From positions 35,222 to 99,221 of the forward strand of contig DASPVV010000007.1 in the NCBI GenBank assembly GCA_035622175.1: a stretch of DNA of 64,000 nucleotides. The letters are read 5' to 3'. Both the position numbers and the translations under genes were made by a program. The notes beneath the pieces are model-generated. The model did not search any database, was not told where the DNA came from, and saw only the letters and a list, made by a program, of their open reading frames with translations. Positions 8,480 to 17,516 of the stretch are shown piece after piece (position 1 is the stretch's first letter; each line of letters starts with the position of its first letter). This DNA is from JAFAGX01 sp035622175 (GTDB lineage Bacteria; Acidobacteriota; Terriglobia; Terriglobales; Acidobacteriaceae).

Positions 8480-10777
8480 TTGAAGGGCAAGCATCGGATT
8501 GGGATTCTTGCAGCGATGACAACGGTTTTGTTGCTAGGCGCCTACGGTTGTTCAGGCGACCCCAACGTCCGCAAGCAGAAGTACGTCGAGAGCGGCAAGC
8601 GCTATTTGGACAAGGGGAACTATCGAGCTGCGGTCATTCAATTCAATAACGCCACTCATCAGGATCCTAACTTCGGCGAGGCACACGATCTACTGGCCCA
8701 GAGCTATCTCAAGCTGCAGGATTGGAACGACGCTTATCAGGAGCTGGCGCGAACGATCGAACTCGAGCCGAGGAATTATCGTGCGCAGGTGGACTTAATC
8801 AGCCTTTTAGTCGCCGGCAATCAACTCAACGCGGCCCAGGAAAAGTCCGACCGCTTGCTCGAGCAAGATCCCAATGATCCGCAGGTCCATGCCATGGCTG
8901 CGAATCTCATGGCAGCAGAGGACAAGCTTCCTGCCGCCATTAGCGAAATGGAAACCGCGGTTTCGCTGGCCCCCGACGAGGAGGGATACCGCATCGCGCT
9001 CGGAGTGCTCGAGATCAAGGCCAACCAACTCGACAAGGCCGAGGCCACGGTGAAGGATGCGGCACAGCGCCACCCCAAATCCGTGGCTCCGCTCATTGCT
9101 TTAGGCGGGTTTTACTTACAGTTCAATCGATATGCCGAGGCGCAGCAGCAATTCCTCCTGGCCAAGGAGCTGCAACCGACCAATCCTCAAATCTGGTCCG
9201 ATCTTGCCTACGTCCAACTTGCCCAGGGAAATCGGACCGAGGCCGAACAGATCATGCAGCAAGCCAAGCAAAACTTCTCCCACGATTCCGCCGGCTATCG
9301 CTTGCTCGGCGACTTTTACATCGCGACCAACCAGGTCGATAAAGCGGTGGCCGAATACGCCAACCTCTATCGCGATCATCCCGGTGACCTGGCGGTTCAG
9401 AAGAACTACGTCCAGGTGCTCATCATTAAAGGGCAACTCGATAAAGGGCAACTCGATGAAGCCACCAAGCTCGAGGACGGCTTGCTGAAAAAGCACCCCA
9501 GGGATGAAGACGCTCTGCTTTACAAGGGACAGATCCTGAACGCTCAAGGCCACTTTGCAGACGCCGTGCAAGTTCTGCAGACGATCTTGAATGATAACCC
9601 CGGGAATGCGATGGCCCACTACCATTTGGGGGTGGCCCTCAACGGGTTGGGCAACATGGAGCGCGCCGAAGGCGAGTGGCGTCAAGCCGTGACGACGCGC
9701 CCAGATCTGCTCGATGCCCAAACTGCTCTGGCTGCAGTTGCCCTGCGAAAAGGGGATATCGACGCTCTAGCGGTGATCGGGGACCAAGTCGTCAACTCAC
9801 GGCCCAGCCTTCCGAATGGGTATCTGCTTCGCGCCATGGCCGAGATCAAGCGCCATCGTTTTGCCGAGGCCGACGCCGATCTGTTGAAAGCCAGACAGCT
9901 GGCACCCGACACTCCAGGCCCCTACATTCAAACCGGCAATTTGCGGGTGGCCCAAGGCCGACGGAAGGAGGCGGAGACGGCCTACGGGCAGGCGCTCAAG
10001 GCCGATCCCAGCTCGCTCGAGGCGCTGCGCGGCCTGACCGACTTCTATCTGCTGGAGAAGGAGCCCGATAAGGCGCTGGCCCGGCTGGACGCTCAGACCG
10101 CAGCTGCCAACACCAGCGGGTATCACTATCTACGGGCGGCCGTATTCTCGAGCCAGCAGGACTTAGCCGCCTGTCAAGAGGAATTGCAGAAGGCAATCGC
10201 TCTCGACAAGTCCAATTTCGAAGCGATCGAGGCTCTGGCACATGTCGAGGTGGAACACGGCTCGGCGGATCAGGCGATCGCGCTTTACCAAAGGGCAATC
10301 CAGGACAACCCGAGAAGCGACCGGCTTTACGTCTCCCTCGGCAGCCTGCTCGAATCGAGGGGCAATCTCGACGCTGCCCAGCAGTCGTACAAGCAAGCGC
10401 TCGAGCTCCGCCCCGATAATGCCGAGGCAGCCAACAATCTGGCGTATTTGCTCCTGAAGACAGGGGCGAACTTCGACCGAGCCTTGACCCTTGCCCAGCA
10501 GGCTCGCCGGGCGATGCCCAATTCTCCCAATGCCGCCGACACCTTGGGCTGGGCCTATTTCAAGCGGGGAATGTTTTCCCAGGCCGAACAGTTGTTCGAA
10601 GAAGCCGCCAGCAAAGCCCCCGACAATCCAACCTATCAGTACCACCTGGGCATGGCCTACCAAAGCGAAAAGCACGTCTCCGAAGCACGGCTTCACCTGG
10701 AGCGAGTTCTCAAGATCGACCCAAACTATGAGAACGCGAGCGATGTTCGCAAGGCATTGGCCGAGCTGCCGCGATAG
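8480..10777 (+). CDS. PrsT-like TPR lipoprotein of the PEP-CTERM/EPS system
   Basis: Long tetratricopeptide-repeat protein expected on the periplasmic side as a scaffold for polysaccharide or PEP-CTERM assembly. About 20 TPR units run almost end to end (for example NYRAAVIQFNNATHQDPN, NPGNAMAHYHLGVALNG, RPDNAEAANNLAYLLL). The N-terminus has basic residues, a hydrophobic stretch (IGILAAMTTVLLLGAYG) and a Cys that fits an imperfect lipobox. I prefer TTG at 8480: GGAGG lies 5 nt upstream, and the product begins MKGKHRIG just before the signal. An ATG at 8420 would add 20 residues. Same family position as PrsT in other exosortase loci. Confidence 0.85.
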   Translation: MKGKHRIGILAAMTTVLLLGAYGCSGDPNVRKQKYVESGKRYLDKGNYRAAVIQFNNATHQDPNFGEAHDLLAQSYLKLQDWNDAYQELARTIELEPRNYRAQVDLISLLVAGNQLNAAQEKSDRLLEQDPNDPQVHAMAANLMAAEDKLPAAISEMETAVSLAPDEEGYRIALGVLEIKANQLDKAEATVKDAAQRHPKSVAPLIALGGFYLQFNRYAEAQQQFLLAKELQPTNPQIWSDLAYVQLAQGNRTEAEQIMQQAKQNFSHDSAGYRLLGDFYIATNQVDKAVAEYANLYRDHPGDLAVQKNYVQVLIIKGQLDKGQLDEATKLEDGLLKKHPRDEDALLYKGQILNAQGHFADAVQVLQTILNDNPGNAMAHYHLGVALNGLGNMERAEGEWRQAVTTRPDLLDAQTALAAVALRKGDIDALAVIGDQVVNSRPSLPNGYLLRAMAEIKRHRFAEADADLLKARQLAPDTPGPYIQTGNLRVAQGRRKEAETAYGQALKADPSSLEALRGLTDFYLLEKEPDKALARLDAQTAAANTSGYHYLRAAVFSSQQDLAACQEELQKAIALDKSNFEAIEALAHVEVEHGSADQAIALYQRAIQDNPRSDRLYVSLGSLLESRGNLDAAQQSYKQALELRPDNAEAANNLAYLLLKTGANFDRALTLAQQARRAMPNSPNAADTLGWAYFKRGMFSQAEQLFEEAASKAPDNPTYQYHLGMAYQSEKHVSEARLHLERVLKIDPNYENASDVRKALAELPR
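9428..9457 (+). repeat. 15-bp perfect tandem duplication inside the PrsT-like gene
   Basis: AAAGGGCAACTCGAT occurs twice head to tail (9428-9442, 9443-9457), giving KGQLDKGQLD in the protein. The unit is in frame and lies in a loop between TPR helices, so it looks like a recent slippage or duplication event. Confidence 0.9.
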
Positions 10778-11188
10778 CTTCGCAGCCCACCCTCGAAGAA
10801 AGCGGGGGCTCGTCTCACCCTGCCGAAATCACCCCTGGGGTTTCCTGGGTCCTGGGGGTTCATGCTCTCGACCGAGCCGATGCCGGCGGGCCGCCGGAGT
10901 GCGAAGGCGGTGCAGGGTGAGCGGGGTTCTTGCCCGCCAGCCAACAGATCGCGACACGATGTATCTCGGACTGCGCGAAAAGCGCAGGTGCTTGACCAGG
11001 TTGCGAATTGCCACGTACGCCCGTCTGCGGCGTATAATAGTGGTCCCTGGTACGGGTCGCAATCGCGCTCCGGGGGCAAGCGCAGTCGCTTGCGGCGGAG
11101 CCGGGACGATCTTTCGCACTAGCGAGTCCTTGTCAAAAGCCCTCCCCGGACTCTCTCGCCCATGCGAGACTGAATTCTGTCTACTCCA
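10778..11188 (+). promoter_or_regulatory. 411-bp gap with candidate sigma-70 promoter before the FkbH gene
   Basis: No supported ORF. A perfect TATAAT lies at 11033-11038, with TTGCCA at 11008-11013 upstream (19-nt spacer, slightly long). Transcription from here would leave a leader of about 145 nt before the FkbH-like gene. This suggests the FkbH-ACP-MaoC/SDR module has its own promoter and is not only read through from the exosortase operon. Confidence 0.45.
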
Positions 11189-12970
11189 ATGGAGCCCTTA
11201 CCGTCGGTTGAGTCGAACAGAGTGGTGGTAAGCACAGAAGGGACATTGACCCTCGGCCAGGCCCTCCGCCTGGTTCAGCAGCGAAAGGCGGAGAATCGGA
11301 GACGGTCGATCTTCTTGGTTTGCGGATTTGAACCTCTGCATCTTGAAACCTTCCTCCAGGGACATTTCGCCTTGCGTTTCCCGAGCGAAGCGGTGGATGT
11401 CCAGACGGGTCTCTACGGCAATCTAGAACCCGCGCTCGAGGCGGCCGCAGCATCGCCGGCCGAGGCAGCGGCAGTTGTGATCGAATGGAGTGATCTCGAC
11501 CCGCGCTTGGGGCTGCGCAGCGCCGGGGGCTGGGCCCTTTCCGTCCAGGCCGATATCCTCCGCAGCTGTCAGGAACGACTGCTGCGGCTTCTGGGTGGAC
11601 TGAAGGCAGTTGGCGACAAGATGCCTGTGGCCCTGGTTCCACCGACGCTCCCTCTGTCGCTCCTGGGACATACGGCCGGCTGGCAGTTCAGCCTGGCGGA
11701 AGCGGAACTGCAAAAACAGATGGCGACGTTCCTGGCAGACGCGGCCCAGATCGGCCGTGTCGCCCTCCTCAATTCCTCAAGCCTGGCTCGGGTCAGCCCC
11801 GAACCGTTGCGCTTGGACGCGCTGATGGAACTGAAGGCCGGATTCCCCTACACCGTGGCGCATGCTTCCGCCGTCGGGGGCTTGGTGGTCAAACTGCTGT
11901 TCCCGCCCAGTCCCATGAAAGGCCTCATCACGGACCTCGATGAAACACTGTGGTCGGGCATCGTGGGCGAGGTCGGAGCGCAAAACGTGAGTTGGAGTCT
12001 TGCCGAACACACGGCAATTCACGGCTTGTACCAGCAGATGCTTGGCCATCTCGCTGAGATGGGAGTGCTCCTGGCCGTCGCCACCAAGAACGAGTTGGCC
12101 GTGGTCGAAGAGGCCTTACAGCGCGACGACCTGTTGCTTCCCCGCAAGTCCTTCTTTCCGGTCTCGGCCAACTGGGGCCCCAAATCCGACAGCATCGCCG
12201 AGATTCTGCGTACCTGGAGGATCGGGGCCGACAGTGTGGTTTTCGTCGACGACAGCGCCATGGAGCTCGACGAGGTCCGAACCGCATTCCCGGCCATGAC
12301 ATGCCTCGAATTCTCCGGCAAGCGACCGGCCAAGAGCGTGGAGCTTCTCGAACAACTGCGCGATTTGTTCGGCAAGGCTGGGGTCGATCGGGAAGATGGG
12401 TTGCCCCAAGCCATCCCCCAGAGCTCGGCCTTCAAAGCCGCGACCGGAGGCTCTTCAAGGGCCGAGTTCATCCGCGGCTTACACGGTCGGCTGGTCTTTG
12501 ACTGCCGCAAGGATCCTGCCAACCAACGGCTGCTCGAGCTGATCAATAAAACCAATCAATTCAATCTAAACGGCACCTGCCTCAGCGAGAGTGAGTGGCT
12601 GAAGCTTTTCGCAGACCAGAGCGCTCTCGTGGTTGGGGTATCCTACGAAGACAAGTTCGGACCGCTCGGCACGATCGGGGTGCTCTCAGGACGGCGAGTC
12701 TCGGACGTGCTTGAATTGACAAGCTGGGTTCTGAGCTGCCGGGCGTTCTCCCGTCAGATCGAGGACCACATGTTGGACCATCTGTTCCATCAGCACGGAG
12801 TTGGCGCCATTCAACTAGCTTTCCGGCCTACGCCTCGTAATCAACCGCTGCAACACTATCTCGTGTCGTTAGGCCTGGACCTCGACCGAGGCAAGGCGTC
12901 GCTCTCGCGCGAGCAGTTTCGGACTCATATCGAGGATTTGCCACACCAGGTGCGGCTGCTAACGTCATGA
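11189..12970 (+). CDS. FkbH-like HAD-superfamily protein
   Basis: 593-aa protein of the FkbH family. Characterised members take a three-carbon unit from 1,3-bisphosphoglycerate, dephosphorylate it and load glyceryl onto an acyl carrier protein. The N-terminal third is SGNH-like and weakly conserved. The HAD domain begins at GLITDLDETLWSG (Asp249 and Asp251 are the nucleophile and general acid/base positions), with AVATKN and VVFVDDSAMELDEV further on. The C-terminal GNAT-like part contains NKTNQFNLNGTCLSE and EDKFGPLG. Its stop overlaps the ACP start (ATGA), strong evidence that the ACP is the partner. Which acyl unit is made here cannot be read from sequence. Confidence 0.88.
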   Translation: MEPLPSVESNRVVVSTEGTLTLGQALRLVQQRKAENRRRSIFLVCGFEPLHLETFLQGHFALRFPSEAVDVQTGLYGNLEPALEAAAASPAEAAAVVIEWSDLDPRLGLRSAGGWALSVQADILRSCQERLLRLLGGLKAVGDKMPVALVPPTLPLSLLGHTAGWQFSLAEAELQKQMATFLADAAQIGRVALLNSSSLARVSPEPLRLDALMELKAGFPYTVAHASAVGGLVVKLLFPPSPMKGLITDLDETLWSGIVGEVGAQNVSWSLAEHTAIHGLYQQMLGHLAEMGVLLAVATKNELAVVEEALQRDDLLLPRKSFFPVSANWGPKSDSIAEILRTWRIGADSVVFVDDSAMELDEVRTAFPAMTCLEFSGKRPAKSVELLEQLRDLFGKAGVDREDGLPQAIPQSSAFKAATGGSSRAEFIRGLHGRLVFDCRKDPANQRLLELINKTNQFNLNGTCLSESEWLKLFADQSALVVGVSYEDKFGPLGTIGVLSGRRVSDVLELTSWVLSCRAFSRQIEDHMLDHLFHQHGVGAIQLAFRPTPRNQPLQHYLVSLGLDLDRGKASLSREQFRTHIEDLPHQVRLLTS

Positions 12971-13209
12971 CAGACATTCCATCGAGGGTCTCGCAATGCT
13001 TCCTGAATGTGTTTCCTGACATGCGAGCCGCCGACCTGCCGCGCGCCACGCAGTCTGCTCTTCCGCAGTGGGATTCGGTGGCGCATGCGACTCTGCTCTC
13101 GGCGATTTCCGAGGAGTTCCAAATCGACTTGGACGATGAGTCCTTTGAATCCTTGACTTCCTATTTGCTGATCGTTGATTTTGTGGAGAACCGAGTTGTC
13201 CAGGCCTGA
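12967..13209 (+). CDS. Acyl carrier protein
   Basis: 80-aa ACP-fold protein. The phosphopantetheine attachment motif is WDSVAH, with Ser37 as the expected modified residue; the usual DSL is DSV here. Helical spacing and the acidic C-terminal half (EEFQIDLDDESFESL) fit the family. It is locked between FkbH (ATGA overlap) and the MaoC-SDR gene (14-nt overlap), so it is almost certainly the dedicated carrier of this module and not a fatty-acid-synthesis ACP. Confidence 0.85.
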   Translation: MTDIPSRVSQCFLNVFPDMRAADLPRATQSALPQWDSVAHATLLSAISEEFQIDLDDESFESLTSYLLIVDFVENRVVQA

Positions 13210-14383
13210 AGCTCGCATCCTAGACGCGTCCGAGTTGGCCGTCGGCCTGAAGTCTTCCTTTGAACGACAGATCACGGCCGAAGACGTTAGGAACTTCGCC
13301 ACTCTGACCGGAGACCACAATCCACTGCATTGCGATGAAAGCTACGCCCGGCAAACCAACTATGGTCGGCCGATTGTTCACGGGGGCTTTCAGGTCGGGC
13401 TGGCTTCGGCGCTGGTCGGCATGTATCTGCCCGGGCGAAATGTGGTGGTGGGATCGATACGCTCGCGCTTTCCCGGGCCTCTTTTTTTCCCGTCCACCGT
13501 CACCGTGCAAGGAGAGATTACGGTTTGGCTACCGCAAGCCGCGCATGGTACGGTCCGCGTCCGGATCATCGAAAACTCGCAGTCTGTACTCACCGCCGAG
13601 GTTTTTGTGGGGTTCAGCCTGCACGAAAAGCGGGGCCAGCCATCGACCCGCACGAGCCCGGTCGTGGTGAAGGATACCCGTCTCCCGCTGGTCCTTTTGA
13701 CCGGAGCCGGCGGGAGCGTCGGTCTGCGCCTGCGCGAACGGCTGTCCAGTTCCTACCAAGTGGTTGGATTGGTTCGGCCCCGCTCGTTCACCGCTCAAAG
13801 TCTCGGAGAAGCGAACGCCGAACTGGTCGAGTGCGACCTGACGAGTGAAGATTGGGAATCGGCGGCTGACGCGACCGTCGGCGACCGCCCGGTCTACGGC
13901 CTGGTGCACGCCGCCTGGCCGGGCGCACCGCAGGGGGGCTTGCTCGGAATCGATCCGGAAACGGTCTCACGGCAGGTGGAATTTGGCAGCGTAACCACCA
14001 TTCGCCTGGCGCGCTGGCTGGTGCGGCACAGCCAGGGTTCCGGTCGCATGGTAGTCCTCGGCGCGACGGTGGCAACCATGAAACCGGCATTGAACTTGGC
14101 TGCCTACGCGTTGGGGAAGGCAGCGATGGAACAAACCGTGCGCCTGCTCGCGCCAGAGTTAGCCAGCCGGGGCATTTCGATCAACGCGGTGCTTCCCTCC
14201 TTCATGCCGCAGGGTATCAATAGTGCCAAGACTCGGGCGGCGATTCTCACTGAGACTGCCCGGGTGCCGCTCGGTCGATTGTGTAGTCCCGACGACATCG
14301 CGGGCTGCATTGAATTTTTGTTGTCGGAGAAAGCTGCCTTCATTGCCGGCCAAATCTTGCCCCTGACCGGAGGCCAGCAATAA
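13196..14383 (+). CDS. MaoC-like hydratase fused to a short-chain dehydrogenase
   Basis: Two-domain enzyme of about 395 aa. Residues 15-145 form a MaoC/(R)-enoyl hydratase domain with the catalytic pair Asp40 and His45 in TGDHNPLH. From about 165 there is an SDR domain with a Rossmann motif (LLTGAGGSVG), a YALGK catalytic pair, and a Thr (in GATVA) at the position normally held by the catalytic Ser; it ends LPLTGGQQ as SDRs do. I place the start at TTG 13196 because GGAG lies 7 nt upstream inside the ACP gene. The fusion suggests reversible hydration/dehydration and keto-hydroxy reduction of the ACP-bound unit. FabG-like activity is inferred only. Confidence 0.85.
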   Translation: MSRPEARILDASELAVGLKSSFERQITAEDVRNFATLTGDHNPLHCDESYARQTNYGRPIVHGGFQVGLASALVGMYLPGRNVVVGSIRSRFPGPLFFPSTVTVQGEITVWLPQAAHGTVRVRIIENSQSVLTAEVFVGFSLHEKRGQPSTRTSPVVVKDTRLPLVLLTGAGGSVGLRLRERLSSSYQVVGLVRPRSFTAQSLGEANAELVECDLTSEDWESAADATVGDRPVYGLVHAAWPGAPQGGLLGIDPETVSRQVEFGSVTTIRLARWLVRHSQGSGRMVVLGATVATMKPALNLAAYALGKAAMEQTVRLLAPELASRGISINAVLPSFMPQGINSAKTRAAILTETARVPLGRLCSPDDIAGCIEFLLSEKAAFIAGQILPLTGGQQ

Positions 14384-14402
14384 AGCGGCCGCGCATTCCT
14401 GA

Positions 14403-15446
14403 TCAGGCCCAGTAGGCGTTTTGGTTGGTGTGCAGATAGGCAGCGTCGTTATCCATCATGTGAAATCGAATCGGCTGAGCCGGCAGATCCACGCCCTTGC
14501 CGGGCAGGACGCGCAGGGGGAAATTTCCCCGGGCATGAAATCCACAATCGAGCAAAGCCTGACGCGTAACCGCGTCGCTTCCGAGCGAGACAACTTCCGC
14601 CGCCATCGGGTTGCGCTTGGCCTCGAACACCGCCAGCTCGACCGCCGCACGCCAAGCCTCGCGATCTTCCGAATCGACATAGAAGTCGGCGATCCGAGTC
14701 TGACCCGGGGCATGGGCTAGCAAAAAATAGCCGCGAGGCGCACCGTTTCTCCGCACCGCATAGAGTTCGATGGCGGTGGCTGGACATTTCAGAAAGTAAG
14801 CAACCATGTCCTCGGTGCGTTCGAAGATGGCTGTTCCCAATTCGGGCCGCGGCCAGCGCACCGCCTGGGACACGAGCTGTTCAGCTACGACCCGGCTGGC
14901 TACCCATCCCTCACGGCGAAGCGACGGAGCCTGCAAGGACCACAGTAGGCTACGGGCAAACTGCGCCCCCGTGCGCACGCTCGCTTTCTGCCCTGCCAAC
15001 CGCCGCAGCGGCCGTACGGGACGAGCGAACTTCGTTACCTCGCCCAAAGTCTTGAAACCAACCGCCGCCAGCACTTTCTGCGCCGCCTCACTGCCGCCGA
15101 CGACGACAACAGCATCCGCCAACTGCGTGATTTGCTTGAGCAGATGCACCCCGCTCCCAACCGACGTCGGGTCGGCAGCCCAGTCGATCGGGTGTATCAT
15201 CCTCAGACGCGCTTGCCCCACCCTACACGAAAGTGGCACCACGCTTACGTGTGCCGCAATCGCGCCTCCCCGGGTCAACACATAGCCGCGGGATCCTGGC
15301 CAGTCGGCACGCTCCTCCCAGCACTTCCAATGCAGATGTCGGGGAGCAATCAAGGGAACGTCCGGATTTAGATCGAGGGTACGTTGCAGGAAGGCTGCTA
15401 CGGCAGGGGCATCGACGGCAGATGTTTCCTGAAATTGGGACTTCAT
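14403..15446 (-). CDS. GNAT/FemAB-like acyltransferase
   Basis: 347-aa protein with two GNAT-like halves. The first contains GYVLTRGGAIAAHVSVVPL, the second GAPRGYFLLAHAPGQTRIADF and a C-terminal LLDCGFHARGNFPLRV strand, as in acyltransferases that modify glycans or peptides. It overlaps the preceding glycosyltransferase-like gene by 4 nt (ATGA) and converges with the MaoC-SDR gene 20 bp away. It is a plausible acceptor-side enzyme that moves the ACP-bound acyl group to a sugar; this is inferred from context. No signal peptide or membrane span. Confidence 0.6.
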   Translation of the reverse strand: MKSQFQETSAVDAPAVAAFLQRTLDLNPDVPLIAPRHLHWKCWEERADWPGSRGYVLTRGGAIAAHVSVVPLSCRVGQARLRMIHPIDWAADPTSVGSGVHLLKQITQLADAVVVVGGSEAAQKVLAAVGFKTLGEVTKFARPVRPLRRLAGQKASVRTGAQFARSLLWSLQAPSLRREGWVASRVVAEQLVSQAVRWPRPELGTAIFERTEDMVAYFLKCPATAIELYAVRRNGAPRGYFLLAHAPGQTRIADFYVDSEDREAWRAAVELAVFEAKRNPMAAEVVSLGSDAVTRQALLDCGFHARGNFPLRVLPGKGVDLPAQPIRFHMMDNDAAYLHTNQNAYWA

Positions 15447-17059
15447 TCGGGGTATCGACTTCCGTCGATCACCTGCAAACTTGAACTCTCATTCCAAGTG
15501 TGGGTGCCGAGCAGCCGCGGCTTCCACGACGGGGGAAGATAGCTGACCGGGCGCTCCTCAAACTCATCAGGGGTCAACTTGGTGACTTCGTTGACGGTGA
15601 TGGCATAGCCATAGCGAACCGAGCAATCCTGCGTAGGCCGGAATAGGCGCCCCCCTCTCCAAAACAGCTGCCCCGCGGAGCGAGAGTTCTTCACCGAGGT
15701 GGAGGCCGGATTGCACGGATGCAAGCTCCAGGGCCCATCCAGGCGGGTTGCTGAAAACAGCAGAGTTTCCATGAACGGTTCGATCGTGGTGGTGAAGAAA
15801 TACCAGCGTCCCTCGACCAGGACGGGCGTCGTGTCGGCGAGAGCTACGCCATCGATTGGCCACGATACCAGCTCCACCTTCCAGGGAAAGCTTGAGAAGC
15901 GGTAGAGCTCGACACGCTTCGCCTTCGACGTTTCCGGCAAGAGGAACAGATCGCCGTTCGAGGGCACGATGCAGGGATAGGATAGATGATAGGGCTGATC
16001 CAAGATGATTTTCATCTCCGAGCAAGATCCGTTCTCGAACAGCTCGATACAACCCAGCCGACCACGCGTCTGTCCCGCCGCCACCTCCTCGAACAGCAAG
16101 TACTGCCTGCCGCCGGCCTCCCAGAGAAAAGGATCGGCCATCGATTGCACCCCCGGCGGCAAGGGGATTTCCTTGAATCCGGTCAAATCCAGCTGCTTCG
16201 GATCGGTGATAGATTCGCCGCTGTTCGGCCGCATGGCGATGAACCACCTCGCTCTCTTCCCGCGGATCGTCCATCGCCGATGCGCGCTCCGCATCAGCTT
16301 CTTAGCAAAGAATCGCGCCGCCTCGAAGTTCGAAGGGCAGTCCTCGGGATCCTCTCCCGCCAGCCGCTGAGGCGAGAGGGCCCGGACCCGCTGTTCGAAC
16401 TGCGGGCCCCCACACTGGACTTCCAGGCACAGAGAGCCAAGCATCCGAATCGCGGCTACTAAAGGCTGGGTTGCATTTTCGGTGATGAAGAGTCCTTGGG
16501 AGGTACAGGTCTCAGCTTTTCGCACCGCTCTCCCTTGCGCGAACGAAGCGTCGTGCCAAAAGATGGTTGCCGTCGATGTCAGCCGGCTCCTGGCTACCTC
16601 GTCCCAGAAAGGAATGCCACGATTTCGATCCCCAAATCGAACCGTGAGGACCCCATGGCTTGCCAAGTGGCGCAGGTCGACGTCAGGATCCTCAGAACTG
16701 GCAAGCCATATGATCAGCCCGCAACCAGCTGCCTCGATGGCATCGATAGAGTCGAGAGCGACACAATTTTTTCCGTCAAAGGTCACCTCGCCGAACGGAT
16801 CGAAGCGCGCACGGCTCATGCTATACAGCCGGTCTACCAACCAGGCAGGCCTCTTCAAGGCTGACCGGCCCCGATTGGCGCCAGGAAAAACCTGAACTTC
16901 GAGTCCCGGAATCCGCCTCAGGAAGGTGAGCAGCGCATCTACCCACGGCGAAGCTTGCCGGCCGTCAAGGACGACTCCGACACGAAGCGACGGCACACTG
17001 TTCGGCAGGGCTCTCCTGAAGGGTAACAAGAGTATCGCCGGTTCCGGCACTAGGTCCAT
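15443..17059 (-). CDS. GINT1-like glycosyltransferase-family protein with formyltransferase-like N-terminus
   Basis: 538 aa. The N-terminal half (SLRVGVVLDGRQASPWVDAL, then a Rossmann-like region) resembles a formyltransferase-type fold. The C-terminal half is a five-bladed beta-propeller-like domain with repeats such as DPFLWEAGGRQYLLFEE, DLFLLPET and GRWYFFTTT, found in bacterial relatives of the plant glucosamine inositolphosphorylceramide transferase N-terminal region. No transmembrane segment. It begins a two-gene minus-strand operon with the GNAT-like gene. A role in building or decorating the exopolysaccharide is likely; the donor sugar is unknown. Confidence 0.62.
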   Translation of the reverse strand: MDLVPEPAILLLPFRRALPNSVPSLRVGVVLDGRQASPWVDALLTFLRRIPGLEVQVFPGANRGRSALKRPAWLVDRLYSMSRARFDPFGEVTFDGKNCVALDSIDAIEAAGCGLIIWLASSEDPDVDLRHLASHGVLTVRFGDRNRGIPFWDEVARSRLTSTATIFWHDASFAQGRAVRKAETCTSQGLFITENATQPLVAAIRMLGSLCLEVQCGGPQFEQRVRALSPQRLAGEDPEDCPSNFEAARFFAKKLMRSAHRRWTIRGKRARWFIAMRPNSGESITDPKQLDLTGFKEIPLPPGVQSMADPFLWEAGGRQYLLFEEVAAGQTRGRLGCIELFENGSCSEMKIILDQPYHLSYPCIVPSNGDLFLLPETSKAKRVELYRFSSFPWKVELVSWPIDGVALADTTPVLVEGRWYFFTTTIEPFMETLLFSATRLDGPWSLHPCNPASTSVKNSRSAGQLFWRGGRLFRPTQDCSVRYGYAITVNEVTKLTPDEFEERPVSYLPPSWKPRLLGTHTWNESSSLQVIDGSRYPE

Positions 17060-17516
17060 AACGGTGTCAAGCGGCCATTGTAGGAGAACAGCATGCCCTA
17101 GAGGGAAAGAAAATAGAGCGCCGGGCGCGGCTTTTAGAGGGGGAACGCCAGAACGAAGGGGCGGCCGGAACCGGGCAAAGGGTCAACAACTCCGCGCGCA
17201 GGAACTGGCACCGCCGGGGACAATGAGTCGCCGACACACCCGTTTGAGTTCCCTGCAAGGGTTGCGATTCGGCTGCCGCTGCCCCTCGAAAACTGAGCTG
17301 TTCGTCTGCCTGAGACTCGTACAACTGCACTTCATGTATAGTGCAGCGCTTTGCATAGGGAAAACATCGATTGCTGGGTTATAGAATCTAAGTTATTGAA
17401 TCAAAAGGATGATTTTTTGGGCGATCTTTGGTACTTGACGTGCCCTTATCTAAGGTCCACAGTTTTACGCTTTACTCCGTCTTGTGAGTGACGCTTAACC
17501 CCGGAGGCGTTTAGTC
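17060..17516. other. Intergenic region upstream of the PEP-CTERM gene
   Basis: 457 bp between the divergent glycosyltransferase-like gene and the PEP-CTERM gene. The last 180 bp are clearly AT-richer than the surroundings, as in a promoter region. A sigma-54-like element is annotated separately. No ORF in this stretch has recognisable content. Confidence 0.5.
17429..17444 (+). promoter_or_regulatory. Candidate sigma-54 (-24/-12) promoter of the PEP-CTERM gene
   Basis: TGGTACTTGACGTGCC has GG and GC separated by exactly 10 nt, the sigma-54 geometry (consensus TGGCAC-N5-TTGC). RpoN control of PEP-CTERM genes through PrsK/PrsR has been shown in other bacteria. The overlapping TTGACG could instead be a sigma-70 -35 box, but no good -10 stands 16-18 nt further on. 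The start codon is about 73 nt downstream. Confidence 0.4.

Noticed and set aside
9116..9721. 201-aa minus-strand frame inside the TPR gene
   Set aside because: Antisense shadow of repeated TPR codons in GC-rich DNA; no ribosome site or domain.
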